DNA of 64,000 nucleotides, taken from assembly GCA_902776765.1 (NCBI GenBank), contig CACYRP010000006.1, positions 1 through 64,000 of the forward strand, read 5' to 3'. The notes under the pieces were generated by a model. It worked only from the letters and a program-made list of their open reading frames with translations, searched no databases and was not told the origin of the DNA. The translations under genes and the position numbers were made by a program. Shown in pieces: positions 39,872 to 47,288 of the stretch (position 1 is the first letter of the stretch; the number at the start of each line of letters is the position of its first letter). Source of the DNA: Fibrobacter succinogenes. Lineage in GTDB: Bacteria > Fibrobacterota > Fibrobacteria > Fibrobacterales > Fibrobacteraceae.

Positions 39872-40168
39872 TGCTAAGACTCCTTATTAAAACTTGCTCT
39901 TGGGTGTCTTTGTACTGAAATTTTGATGATTTTTAGAATTTTTTGAGAACATTTGGCGCAAAATTTACAGCGCTTTTGTACTCGCAAACATCCCTTTTGT
40001 CACCCTTTTTCGAGGATACACCCGTTCTTTGCTTAGTAATATATATGAAAATGCTGAATTTCGCAACAGGAAAATTGTTTATTTACGTAAAAATAGTAAG
40101 TTTGTAAGCTATGGTGTGATGAAAATCTTAAAAATTTTGAGAACTTTTTTTGAGAACATTGGAGGGCG
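39872..40168. other. Intergenic region between GH5 and polA
   Basis: AT-rich with no gene seen. A direct repeat TTTTTTGAGAACATT-like (about 39938-39955 and 40142-40160) is present. It should hold the GH5 promoter; no box is clear enough to name. Confidence 0.35.
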
Positions 40169-40187
40169 CGGGAGGTCGCGCCTCCCC
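40169..40187 (-). terminator. Weak hairpin after polA
   Basis: GGGAGG-CGCGA-CCTCCC, one base after the polA stop codon on the minus strand. No T tract, so termination is uncertain. Confidence 0.3.
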
Positions 40188-40188
40188 G

Positions 40189-43140
40189 TTAATGCGCCTC
40201 TAGCCAGTTTTTGCCGAATCCGACGCTGGCCACGAGCGGAACTTTGAGTTCCATGGCACCTTCCATTTCGGACTTGACCATAGCGGAAAGTTCTTCGACC
40301 TGGTCCCTCGGGCATTCGAACACGAGTTCATCGTGCACCTGGAGCATCATGCGGAGCGGGAGATTCTCGTCGTTGATGCGCTTCTGGATGCGGATCATGG
40401 CAATCTTGATGAGGTCGGCGGCGCTGCCTTGCACCGGTGTGTTCACGGCCATGCGTTCTGCCATTTGCGATTCCATGCGGTCGGAACTGTCGATGCCTGC
40501 GATGTAGCGGCGGCGGCCCGAAAGCGTTTCCACATAGCCGTCGCGGTGGGCTGCGGCCTTAGTGTCGTCGATGAACTTTTGCACGCCCTGGTACATTTCG
40601 AAGTAGCCGTCGATGAAGCTCTTGGCCTGTGCCATCGGGATTTTTAGGTCGCGGGAGAGGCGGAAGGCGGTCATGCCGTAGAGCACGCCGAAGTTCACGA
40701 CCTTCGCGTCGCGGCGCATGTCGGCGGTCACGCTGTCCAGTGGTACGCGGTTGATTGCGGCGGCGGTGCGGGCGTGGATGTCGATGCCTTCCTTATAGCT
40801 TTCGATGAGGGCAACGTCCCCGCTCAGGTGGGCGAGCATGCGGAGCTCAATTTGCGAGTAGTCCACCGCGAGAATCACGTTGTTTGGGTTCTGCGGCACG
40901 AATGCGGCGCGGATTTGCTTGCCGAGATCGCTACGGACGGGGATGTTTTGCAAGTTCGGATCGCGGCTCGAAAGGCGACCTGTCGCAGTACCCCATTGGA
41001 TAAAACTCGTGTGGATGCGCTTGGTATCCGGATTCACGAGTGTGGGGAGTACGGAAACGTACGTGCTCTGCATCTTCTTGAGTTCGCGGTATTCGATGAC
41101 GGCAAAGACAATCGGGTGGGCGGCGCGGAAGCTGAGTTCTTCGAGGACGGCGGCGTCCGTGCTGCGTTTTTTGATTTCGGGGAGTCCGAGCGTGTCAAAG
41201 AGCACTTCGCCGAGTTGCTTGGGCGAACCGATGTTGAATTCAAAGCCCGCCATGTCGCAGATTTCTTTTTCCAACTTTTCGATGCGGTGCTGCAAATCGA
41301 CTTCGAGTTCTTTTAAGACTTTTGTATCGACGAATGCGCCGACGCCTTCCATTTGGTAAAGTACCTTAAGGAGCGGCATTTCTTGGCTGAAGAAATACTT
41401 TTCGTAATCGTACTTTTGCAACTTGGCGCGGAGCGGTTTCCACAGACGGAGCGTATAGACGGCGTCTTCGGCGCCGTATTCGGTCGCGTCCTTGATGTTC
41501 ACGCGGTTGAACGTGATTTGGTTCTTGCCGCGGCCGATAAGGTTTTCAATCGGGATCATTTCGTGCTGCAAAAGTTGCATCACCTGGTTGTCGAGGCCGA
41601 GGCCGGTTTGGCCGGGCGAGAGCATCCATGCGGCGATGAGCGTATCGACAATGTTCGCGGAATCGATTTGCTTTTGCGTGAGTCCGAAGGTGCGGGCGAG
41701 AACGTGCAAGTCGAATTTCGCGTTGTGGAAAACCAGGGAACGCTTGCATGCTTCGAAAGTTGCGCCGCTATTGCAAGCGTCCGCGCTTTTTGAACCGTCG
41801 TCGGGCTGCTGCTTGGATTCACCATCGGGGAGTGTGCAAGAATCGTTCCAGAAGTCGATAAACCACGTCTTGATGACGTTGAAGTCAAAGTTGCCGCCTT
41901 CGTTGCATGGGTAGGGAAATCCGATGTCGTCGGTGTGGCCAAGCGGGACGTAATATCCCTTGGGAACGGAACCGTCTTTTTCGGCGGCGGCAAGGCAAAG
42001 CCCGACAATGTTGCATTGCATCGGATCGAGTCCGTCGGTTTCCGTGTCGATACCGATTTCGGTTGCCGCGTCAAATTCCTTCTTCATCTGTTCGAAAACT
42101 TCGTCGTTATCGACGCAGATGTAAGTGGGCGGGAGGTCGGCGGGTGGTTCGGCTGGCTCACCAACCTTGTTGTTTTCGGCCCCTGAGCTTGCCGAAGGGC
42201 TGTTGCAACCGCAAGAATCGCCAGAGCCGCTGTCGGAATCGCGCACAAAGCCTGTCTTGCTCGGAACGTTTTCGAGCAAGCGAACGAGACTGTTAATTTC
42301 GTGTTCCTTGAAAATTCCTTCGAGCGTATCGCTGTGGATGCCGCAAAATTCAAGGGCGTCGAGATTCCCGCTGTAGGCTCGCTTTGTCTGTAACGTCACG
42401 AGTTCGCGGCTGAGGAACGCCTGTTCCTTGTTGTTCGCGAGATTGTCGTGCAACCCCTTCTTCTTGATGTTGTCGAGGTTTGCGTAAATGTTGTCCATGT
42501 CGCCGTATTCGGTCAGCAGCTGGATAGCTGTTTTAGGCCCGACTTTGGGAACGCCCGGAACGTTATCACTGGAGTCGCCCATGAGCGCGAGGTAGTCGCG
42601 GATTTTTTCAGGCGGAATGCCGTACTTTTCAAGGACTTGCTGTGGACCAAAGTCAATGCCGTCGGCGCCTTTTTCCAAGTGGAAAAGGTGGATTTTATCA
42701 GTCACGATTTGTGACATGTCCTTGTCTTTGCTGATAATCACGACATGGTCAAAACCGGCGTTCACGGCTGCTTCGGCAGCACTTGCCATCACGTCGTCGG
42801 CTTCGTAGCCGGGTTCCGACAAAAGCGGAATACCGCTTGCTTCCAGAGATTCGCAAAGGAGCGGCATTTGGGCTGCCATTTCTTCGGGCATCGGGCCGCG
42901 ATTGGCCTTGTAGTCCGGGTAAAGCTCGTGGCGGAAAGTCTTCGTGTGCGCGACATCGCGAGCAATCGCAAAATGCGTGGGCTTGTGCTTTGCCAAAATG
43001 CGGAGCACGGCGCCCCAGTAGCCGTGCATCATGGAAACCTCTTCACCCTTGCTGTTGACAAGCGGGTTCTGGCTGTAAGCGTAAAACATGCGGAACGCGA
43101 GCGCGAAGGAATCAAGAAGGAGTAAAGTCTTTTCTGCCAT
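40189..43140 (-). CDS. polA: DNA polymerase I
   Basis: The 983-residue protein starts MAEKTLLLLDSFALAFRMFY; an upstream in-frame extension is rejected as non-coding. Residues 1-295: 5'-3' exonuclease (YEADDVMAS, ALMGDSSDNVPGVPKVG). About 340-560: 3'-5' exonuclease with an intact catalytic Asp/Glu (GIDTETDGLD, FHNAKFDLHVL), so proofreading is likely. C-terminal: polymerase motifs A (ILAVDYSQIELRMLAHLSGD), B (RRDAKVVNFGVLYG) and C (QVHDELVFECP). A low-complexity linker (residues about 301-338) contains an in-frame copy of a dispersed genomic repeat. A second Ser/Asp/Gln-rich insert lies in the exonuclease domain (NDSCTLPDGESKQQPDDGSK). It fills gaps and removes RNA primers. Confidence 0.97.
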   Translation of the reverse strand: MAEKTLLLLDSFALAFRMFYAYSQNPLVNSKGEEVSMMHGYWGAVLRILAKHKPTHFAIARDVAHTKTFRHELYPDYKANRGPMPEEMAAQMPLLCESLEASGIPLLSEPGYEADDVMASAAEAAVNAGFDHVVIISKDKDMSQIVTDKIHLFHLEKGADGIDFGPQQVLEKYGIPPEKIRDYLALMGDSSDNVPGVPKVGPKTAIQLLTEYGDMDNIYANLDNIKKKGLHDNLANNKEQAFLSRELVTLQTKRAYSGNLDALEFCGIHSDTLEGIFKEHEINSLVRLLENVPSKTGFVRDSDSGSGDSCGCNSPSASSGAENNKVGEPAEPPADLPPTYICVDNDEVFEQMKKEFDAATEIGIDTETDGLDPMQCNIVGLCLAAAEKDGSVPKGYYVPLGHTDDIGFPYPCNEGGNFDFNVIKTWFIDFWNDSCTLPDGESKQQPDDGSKSADACNSGATFEACKRSLVFHNAKFDLHVLARTFGLTQKQIDSANIVDTLIAAWMLSPGQTGLGLDNQVMQLLQHEMIPIENLIGRGKNQITFNRVNIKDATEYGAEDAVYTLRLWKPLRAKLQKYDYEKYFFSQEMPLLKVLYQMEGVGAFVDTKVLKELEVDLQHRIEKLEKEICDMAGFEFNIGSPKQLGEVLFDTLGLPEIKKRSTDAAVLEELSFRAAHPIVFAVIEYRELKKMQSTYVSVLPTLVNPDTKRIHTSFIQWGTATGRLSSRDPNLQNIPVRSDLGKQIRAAFVPQNPNNVILAVDYSQIELRMLAHLSGDVALIESYKEGIDIHARTAAAINRVPLDSVTADMRRDAKVVNFGVLYGMTAFRLSRDLKIPMAQAKSFIDGYFEMYQGVQKFIDDTKAAAHRDGYVETLSGRRRYIAGIDSSDRMESQMAERMAVNTPVQGSAADLIKIAMIRIQKRINDENLPLRMMLQVHDELVFECPRDQVEELSAMVKSEMEGAMELKVPLVASVGFGKNWLEAH
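42145..42199. repeat. Dispersed repeat inside the polA coding region
   Basis: GGTTCGGCTGGCTCACCAAC plus CTTGTT (42145-42170) nearly copies the intergenic 9207-9232 element. It is followed by the palindrome CCCTGAGCTTGCCGAAGGG (42181-42199). Together they encode part of the linker NSPSASSGAENNKVGEPAEP. Confidence 0.6.
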
Positions 43141-43358
43141 GAAAGGGAATGTAGAAAATTGCGTAAGCCGAGTGTTGCAGCTGTGCTTGCACAGATATGA
43201 CCGAGGCAAGCAATTTGCGCTTGAACGAAGTGAAAGTGCAAAATAGTAGGAAGTAGGCGGTAGGAAGTAAATGGCAGGAGAAAAGAGCTTGTGGATGTCG
43301 CAGCGGTGTTTGCAAGTATTAAAGAACTGGCCGGCTAAAACGCCGAAATTGCAAAAGT
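43141..43358. other. Non-coding region upstream of polA
   Basis: No convincing gene. Holds the 7-bp-period array at 43245-43272. The polA ATG has no Shine-Dalgarno. Confidence 0.35.
43245..43272. repeat. 7-bp-period array upstream of polA
   Basis: AGTAGGA, AGTAGGC, GGTAGGA, AGTAAAT: four heptamers. Unlike most other arrays it is not at a recognisable stop codon and may mark a lost gene end. Confidence 0.55.
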
Positions 43359-43586
43359 GGCGGTGAAATGAACGGAAAAATCTCAATTTCACCGCCGAAA
43401 ATTAACTTGTCTGTTTTGAAATAGGCTGAAATCGACCATTAGGGGGTCTCGCTGGCGGTGAAATGAACGAAAAATGATGAAAACCACCGCCACCCAACGC
43501 CCAAATGCCTCCTTTTTACGCAAAAATTTTTGGACAAACTATAAAAGCGGCGGTGAAAATAGCGAAAAAATTCCGATTTCACCGCC
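43359..43586. repeat. Array of three 38-bp palindromic repeats at 95-bp period
   Basis: Repeats at 43359-43396, 43454-43491 and 43549-43586 are each exactly 38 bp, all open with GGCGGTGAAA and close with CACCGCC. The arms GGCGGTGAAAT/ATTTCACCGCC are complete in repeat 1, nearly so in 3, and reduced in 2. The centres share GAACG/AGCG followed by AAAAA. Both spacers are exactly 57 bp and unrelated in sequence. No cas gene is nearby. Confidence 0.75.
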
Positions 43587-43656
43587 AGAATCGCATTTTC
43601 GGTTAAAATTCGCTCACGAAAATCCGTCAAAATTTAAGATACGTTGCGTTTTTTTA

Positions 43657-43968
43657 CTAAAAAGCTGGATGTTTCGGGGTTGAGGCGTATGCCGAAATTG
43701 AAAAGGCGGCGGATAGTCTCAAAAGGGCGATGAGTTCTTCCTTGTATTCTTTTAGTGTCAAATCGTTGCCTGTACTTTCGTTGTATTCATTTACGAATTG
43801 AGATGTGTAATCTATCATTGTATCCATTGTACAGTCGGTTGTGAAAGCGCCGTCTTTATAGCAAGTATTGCAGTAATCTTCGTTTTTGCTGCCGTCGGCA
43901 TTCGTGCTATAGGTTTCTGGATCAATTGGCATTCCTTTAGCCAGTAAACAACCCAACCAATGTTCCAT
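43657..43968 (-). CDS. Putative zinc-ribbon domain protein, probably degenerate
   Basis: The 103-residue protein reads GMPIDPETYSTNADGSKNED, then YCNTCYKDGAFTTDCTMDTM, matching the small zinc-ribbon (Zn_ribbon_2-like) proteins that usually begin CQSCGMPM. Here the first CxxC is replaced by CLLAKG, so only one complete Cys pair remains. The C-terminal end (RLSAAFSISAYASTPKHPAF) is also unlike the family and may follow a frameshift. It starts 6 bp after the nnrE-nnrD stop, on the same strand. Confidence 0.55.
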   Translation of the reverse strand: MEHWLGCLLAKGMPIDPETYSTNADGSKNEDYCNTCYKDGAFTTDCTMDTMIDYTSQFVNEYNESTGNDLTLKEYKEELIALLRLSAAFSISAYASTPKHPAF

Positions 43969-43973
43969 AATTG

Positions 43974-45842
43974 CTAGCAACCGAACGCTTTGTGCAAATT
44001 CCGAATCACATCGCTGGGGAGCATGCTGAACGCTCCCATTTTTTCGCGGGTGATGCGGCCTGCTTTCTGGTGCAAAAGCGCGCCGAGCGAGGCGGCTTTT
44101 GCCGGGGCGAGCCCCTGCGAAAGTAATGCGACGATAATGCCCGTGAGCACATCACCACTTCCGCCCTTTGCCATGCCTGAATTTGCAACAGGAATAACGT
44201 AAACGTTTCCGTCGGGCGAGGCAATATACGTTGGTGCGCCTTTTAGCAAAATGACTTTGTTCGTGCTTGTGGCAATATTTTTCAAAAAGTTCGGGATGTC
44301 GCAACTATTTTTGGGGAGTGCGCCGAAGAGTCGTGCAAATTCACGAACGTGCGGTGTCAAAATTGCTGGCGCCTGTATCTCGCGCAAATAGCGGATTGTG
44401 GCGCAGTCCGTTGCCGCGCGGTCCATTGAGGCGTAGTCTTTATTGGTGGCGCAGTTTGCGGTTGCTGCGCAGTCTATTGCGGCGCAGTCCACCGAACTGT
44501 CTTTTGTCGCGCCTTTAGCTGTGTTCTCGTTCAATGTCGCAATGGCGTTCAATGCGTCGGCGTCGATGACTGTCGGCGCGTTCAATTGCGGGAGCAATTC
44601 TAAAACGGTTTGGACTGTGCCTGCGTTTGTCGAAAGTCCTGGCCCGATGGCGATTGCTGTTGCGTGCTTTGCGCGTTTAAGCAAAGTCGGAATGTGTTGT
44701 TGTTGCAGAACACCGCGATTCTCGTTGAGGGAGGCGTCGCAGTTTTCGCTGCGTTTCTCGGTATCGTTGCTTTCTCCGACGCAGTTCCCGTTAAAATCGG
44801 TGCAGTCTTTGCGCTTTTCGTCACGAATCTCGCTGCAGTTTCCGTTAAAATTAGAGTAATCTTCTAGACTGCAAAATACAGGTTCCGAGAGCTTTGCTTG
44901 CAGAACTTGTGCAATGACTTGCGGCACCGCCAATGTCACAAGCCCGGCTCCACTGCGGAGCGCGGCTTCAGTACAAAGTGCGGCTGCACCCGGCATATCC
45001 TTGGAGCCTGCGATAATGAGCGGACTTCCTTGAATGCGCTTGTCGCCCCATTCGTCGCGAGTGGGGAGGAGTTGCGGAATAACATCTTCTGTGACGAGGT
45101 AAACTTTTTCATCGAATTGCGGGATAAGCTCAGCGGGGTATTTAAGCGGAGCGACCGTAACTTTACCGAACGCTCGACCCCCTTCTTTTGCGTAAGCGTC
45201 AAGCCGCGGGAATCCAAATAACATTGTTTCGTCAGCATGAATGCAAACTTCGTTACAAACGTGTGTGCTTGAATCGTAACCAGTTGGTGCATCGGCAGCA
45301 ATAACAGGGAGCCCGCTTTTGTTGATGGCCTGTACTGCGCTTGCAAATTCTAAACGCAGTTCACCTTTCGCGCCGTTCCCGAGCATGCAATCGACAATGA
45401 GCTTGAATCCGTCGTGCAAAAGGAGCGATGCTTGCTTGGGGTCTTCGATATTTTTTTTGAAATCAAAAAGAGAACCGCCGGCTTGCAGAAAATCGTCTAG
45501 CGCTAATTTGGCTTCGTTTTTGAATTTATTTTCATTAGCAAGGTTGAAAACAGTACTTTTGATTCCGGCTTGCAACAAATGCTTTGCAAGTACAAGCCCG
45601 TCTCCGCCGTTGTTCCCTCCGCCAATAAATACAGCGATTGGCTCAAGCGATTTTGCTTGAACGAATTTGAACAATGCAAGCCCGGCTTCTTGCATCAACG
45701 TGTATCCGCTTTGGATAACGTCTGTTTCGGATGGTTCGCTCGTAGCCTCGTTTGCAAAAAATTTCTTTGATGCGGCATCGAGACCGCGCATGCCTTCTGT
45801 TGAAAGGATCGGTTGCAAATTCAAGGATTGGAGCGAACACAT
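43974..45842 (-). CDS. nnrD: Bifunctional NAD(P)H-hydrate epimerase / ADP-dependent dehydratase
   Basis: The 622-residue protein. Residues 1-255 form the YjeF_N epimerase (IAVFIGGGNNGGDGLVLAKH, VIAADAPTGYDSS). Residues 256-622 form the ribokinase-like dehydratase (PLIIAGSKDMPGAAALCTEA, GLVTLAVPQ, TVIDADALNAIA, LTPHVREFARL, NSGMAKGGSGDVLTGIIVAL). It repairs hydrated NAD(P)H. Two inserts interrupt the dehydratase: about 328-380, with a ~17-residue tandem repeat (DFNGNC, EKRK(D/S)..C), and about 439-485, with five-residue repeats (DCAAI, DCAAT, DYASM, DRAAT, DCATI). Both lie on surface loops by alignment with the family. Confidence 0.93.
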   Translation of the reverse strand: MCSLQSLNLQPILSTEGMRGLDAASKKFFANEATSEPSETDVIQSGYTLMQEAGLALFKFVQAKSLEPIAVFIGGGNNGGDGLVLAKHLLQAGIKSTVFNLANENKFKNEAKLALDDFLQAGGSLFDFKKNIEDPKQASLLLHDGFKLIVDCMLGNGAKGELRLEFASAVQAINKSGLPVIAADAPTGYDSSTHVCNEVCIHADETMLFGFPRLDAYAKEGGRAFGKVTVAPLKYPAELIPQFDEKVYLVTEDVIPQLLPTRDEWGDKRIQGSPLIIAGSKDMPGAAALCTEAALRSGAGLVTLAVPQVIAQVLQAKLSEPVFCSLEDYSNFNGNCSEIRDEKRKDCTDFNGNCVGESNDTEKRSENCDASLNENRGVLQQQHIPTLLKRAKHATAIAIGPGLSTNAGTVQTVLELLPQLNAPTVIDADALNAIATLNENTAKGATKDSSVDCAAIDCAATANCATNKDYASMDRAATDCATIRYLREIQAPAILTPHVREFARLFGALPKNSCDIPNFLKNIATSTNKVILLKGAPTYIASPDGNVYVIPVANSGMAKGGSGDVLTGIIVALLSQGLAPAKAASLGALLHQKAGRITREKMGAFSMLPSDVIRNLHKAFGC

Positions 45843-45854
45843 TTTTTTACCGTA

Positions 45855-46781
45855 TTAGATGAACCAGTAGGTGACGCCGAACTTGAACATCATCGTGTGT
45901 GCACCCTTCAAGTTAGAAACGGAAGTTTTAACACTGGACTTTATTTTGTTTGTTTTTGGGTCGTAATCATCGGGGGTGATGTCATCAAAGTAGTACTTCA
46001 CATCAGGAAATACTTCGTTGAAACCCATATACCAGCGAAAACCGACTGTTAAATTGTTCAAAACGTGGTAACCGAGGCCTATGTTCAGTCCAAATTCAAC
46101 TGTACTTTGTTCGATGTTTTCGAAAATGTCGAAGGTTTCGCTGTCGCCTTCTATAGTATAATCGCCGCTTGTGTTGATAGAAAGTTGTGGGCCGACTTCA
46201 AGATAGAATGCATTTGAAATTTCGCCTTGTACGTAAAATGCGAAATCGAGGAATGTCATGTCGAAGTTTCTTGTGTAATCTTCGTCTCCATGTTCAAGAT
46301 AAAGAAGGCGGAATGCGATTTCTGGAGAGAACGAAAGGCCTTTTGTGATGGTGAAACGCGAGACGATGCCGAAGTCGGCGCCGAAACCGCTGGGTTCTTC
46401 CAAGTCATCGAGTTTTTTGAATCCCCAGAAGTTGCCGTAGATGAACGAAGCGCGTGCACCAATGCTAATCGGTTGTTTTTTCTTCGGTGTAATCGTTGGC
46501 TGTTCGTCGATAGGCATCGTTTCTTCATTTTGCGAGGGTGTCGCAATTGCGTTTGTTTCTTGCTGCGCTACGGGAGCTGCTTGCGGTGCTGCAATCGGTT
46601 TTGCGACTTCTGGAGCGGGCGCGTTGGATGTGTTTACAGTTTGTGTTGTTGGCTGTGCGTTATCCCATTCGGCCTGGGAATAGTCTTGTGTGTATTGGAC
46701 TGTTGCCTGATTGTATTCCTGTGCGAATGAAAATGCGGTGGCGCAAAGAGCGGTCAAGAGACCTGCTGCAAATTTCTTCAT
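45855..46781 (-). CDS. Outer-membrane beta-barrel protein
   Basis: The 308-residue protein has signal peptide MKKFAAGLLTALCATAFSFA. A Gln/Thr/Ala/Pro-rich region (residues about 22-105) precedes a barrel of the OMP_b-brl_2 style (ISIGARASFIYGNFWG, GADFGIVSRFTITKGLSFSP, ending MFKFGVTYWFI with aromatic terminus). Function unknown. It is 12 bp from the nnrE-nnrD start on the same strand, so possibly co-transcribed. Confidence 0.75.
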   Translation of the reverse strand: MKKFAAGLLTALCATAFSFAQEYNQATVQYTQDYSQAEWDNAQPTTQTVNTSNAPAPEVAKPIAAPQAAPVAQQETNAIATPSQNEETMPIDEQPTITPKKKQPISIGARASFIYGNFWGFKKLDDLEEPSGFGADFGIVSRFTITKGLSFSPEIAFRLLYLEHGDEDYTRNFDMTFLDFAFYVQGEISNAFYLEVGPQLSINTSGDYTIEGDSETFDIFENIEQSTVEFGLNIGLGYHVLNNLTVGFRWYMGFNEVFPDVKYYFDDITPDDYDPKTNKIKSSVKTSVSNLKGAHTMMFKFGVTYWFI

Positions 46782-46925
46782 AAAAACTCCTTTTTGTGCG
46801 ATCCTTTTAACGGACCCCTAACTGTAATGAAAATATAATAAAGCAAATAATCTGTTTTGGCTCCGTTTACTCCAAAAGGTCGAAAATATGATCCGTTCCG
46901 CTTGACAATCTATATGAAAATATGT

Positions 46926-46949
46926 ATATATGAATTGTTGTTCATATAT
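46926..46949. promoter_or_regulatory. ArsR/SmtB-type operator
   Basis: ATATATGAA-TTGTTG-TTCATATAT, perfect nine-base arms, in the form typical of metal-sensing ArsR/SmtB repressors (TGAA-N6-TTCA). It lies 34 bp before the arsR-family gene. Confidence 0.75.
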
Positions 46950-46983
46950 TTAAACTATTGAAAGGTAAAATAGAGAGTTGAAC

Positions 46984-47286
46984 ATGCAGAATATTTCTTT
47001 GGATACGCTTTTTGAACTTTCGGAGTTCTTCAAGTTCTTTGGCGATACGACACGCATTCGCGTGATTCATCTTTTGCTTTCTGGCGAGATGTCAGTGAGC
47101 GCCATTGCTGAAAAGTTGAACTTGGAGCAATCCGTGGTGAGCCACCAGTTACGCATTTTGCGCACGGCGAATCTCGTGAAGCCGACCCGCGACGGTCGCA
47201 AAATTTATTACGCGCTCGATGATGAGCACATCGGCGAAATTTTCAATACAGGTCTTGCTCACATTTTGCATAAGAAGAAGGGTTAA
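46984..47286 (+). CDS. ArsR/SmtB-family metal-responsive repressor
   Basis: The 100-residue protein reads LFELSEFFKFFGDTTRIRVI, MSVSAIAEKLNLEQSVVSHQ, LRILRTANLVKPTRDGRK, IYYALDDEHIGEIF: a winged-helix ArsR protein. There is no CxC in the recognition helix. The C-terminal helix (HIGEIFNTGLAHILHKKKG) has His residues suited to a zinc-type alpha-5 site. The permease starts 2 bp after its stop. I infer that it represses this operon and releases DNA on zinc or copper. Confidence 0.9.
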   Translation: MQNISLDTLFELSEFFKFFGDTTRIRVIHLLLSGEMSVSAIAEKLNLEQSVVSHQLRILRTANLVKPTRDGRKIYYALDDEHIGEIFNTGLAHILHKKKG

Positions 47287-47288
47287 AG

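Noticed and set aside
37637-39877. Long plus-strand frames opposite the GH5 gene
   Set aside because: Antisense shadows of a well-defined cellulase; Val/Gly/His-rich without motifs.
43141-43392. N-terminal extension of PolA
   Set aside because: The 84 extra residues resemble no PolA, include the heptad array as codons and precede the normal MAEKTLLLLDS start.
43359-43586. True CRISPR array
   Set aside because: Repeats differ in their centres, spacers (57 bp) are longer than usual and no cas genes are near. Only the geometry is CRISPR-like.
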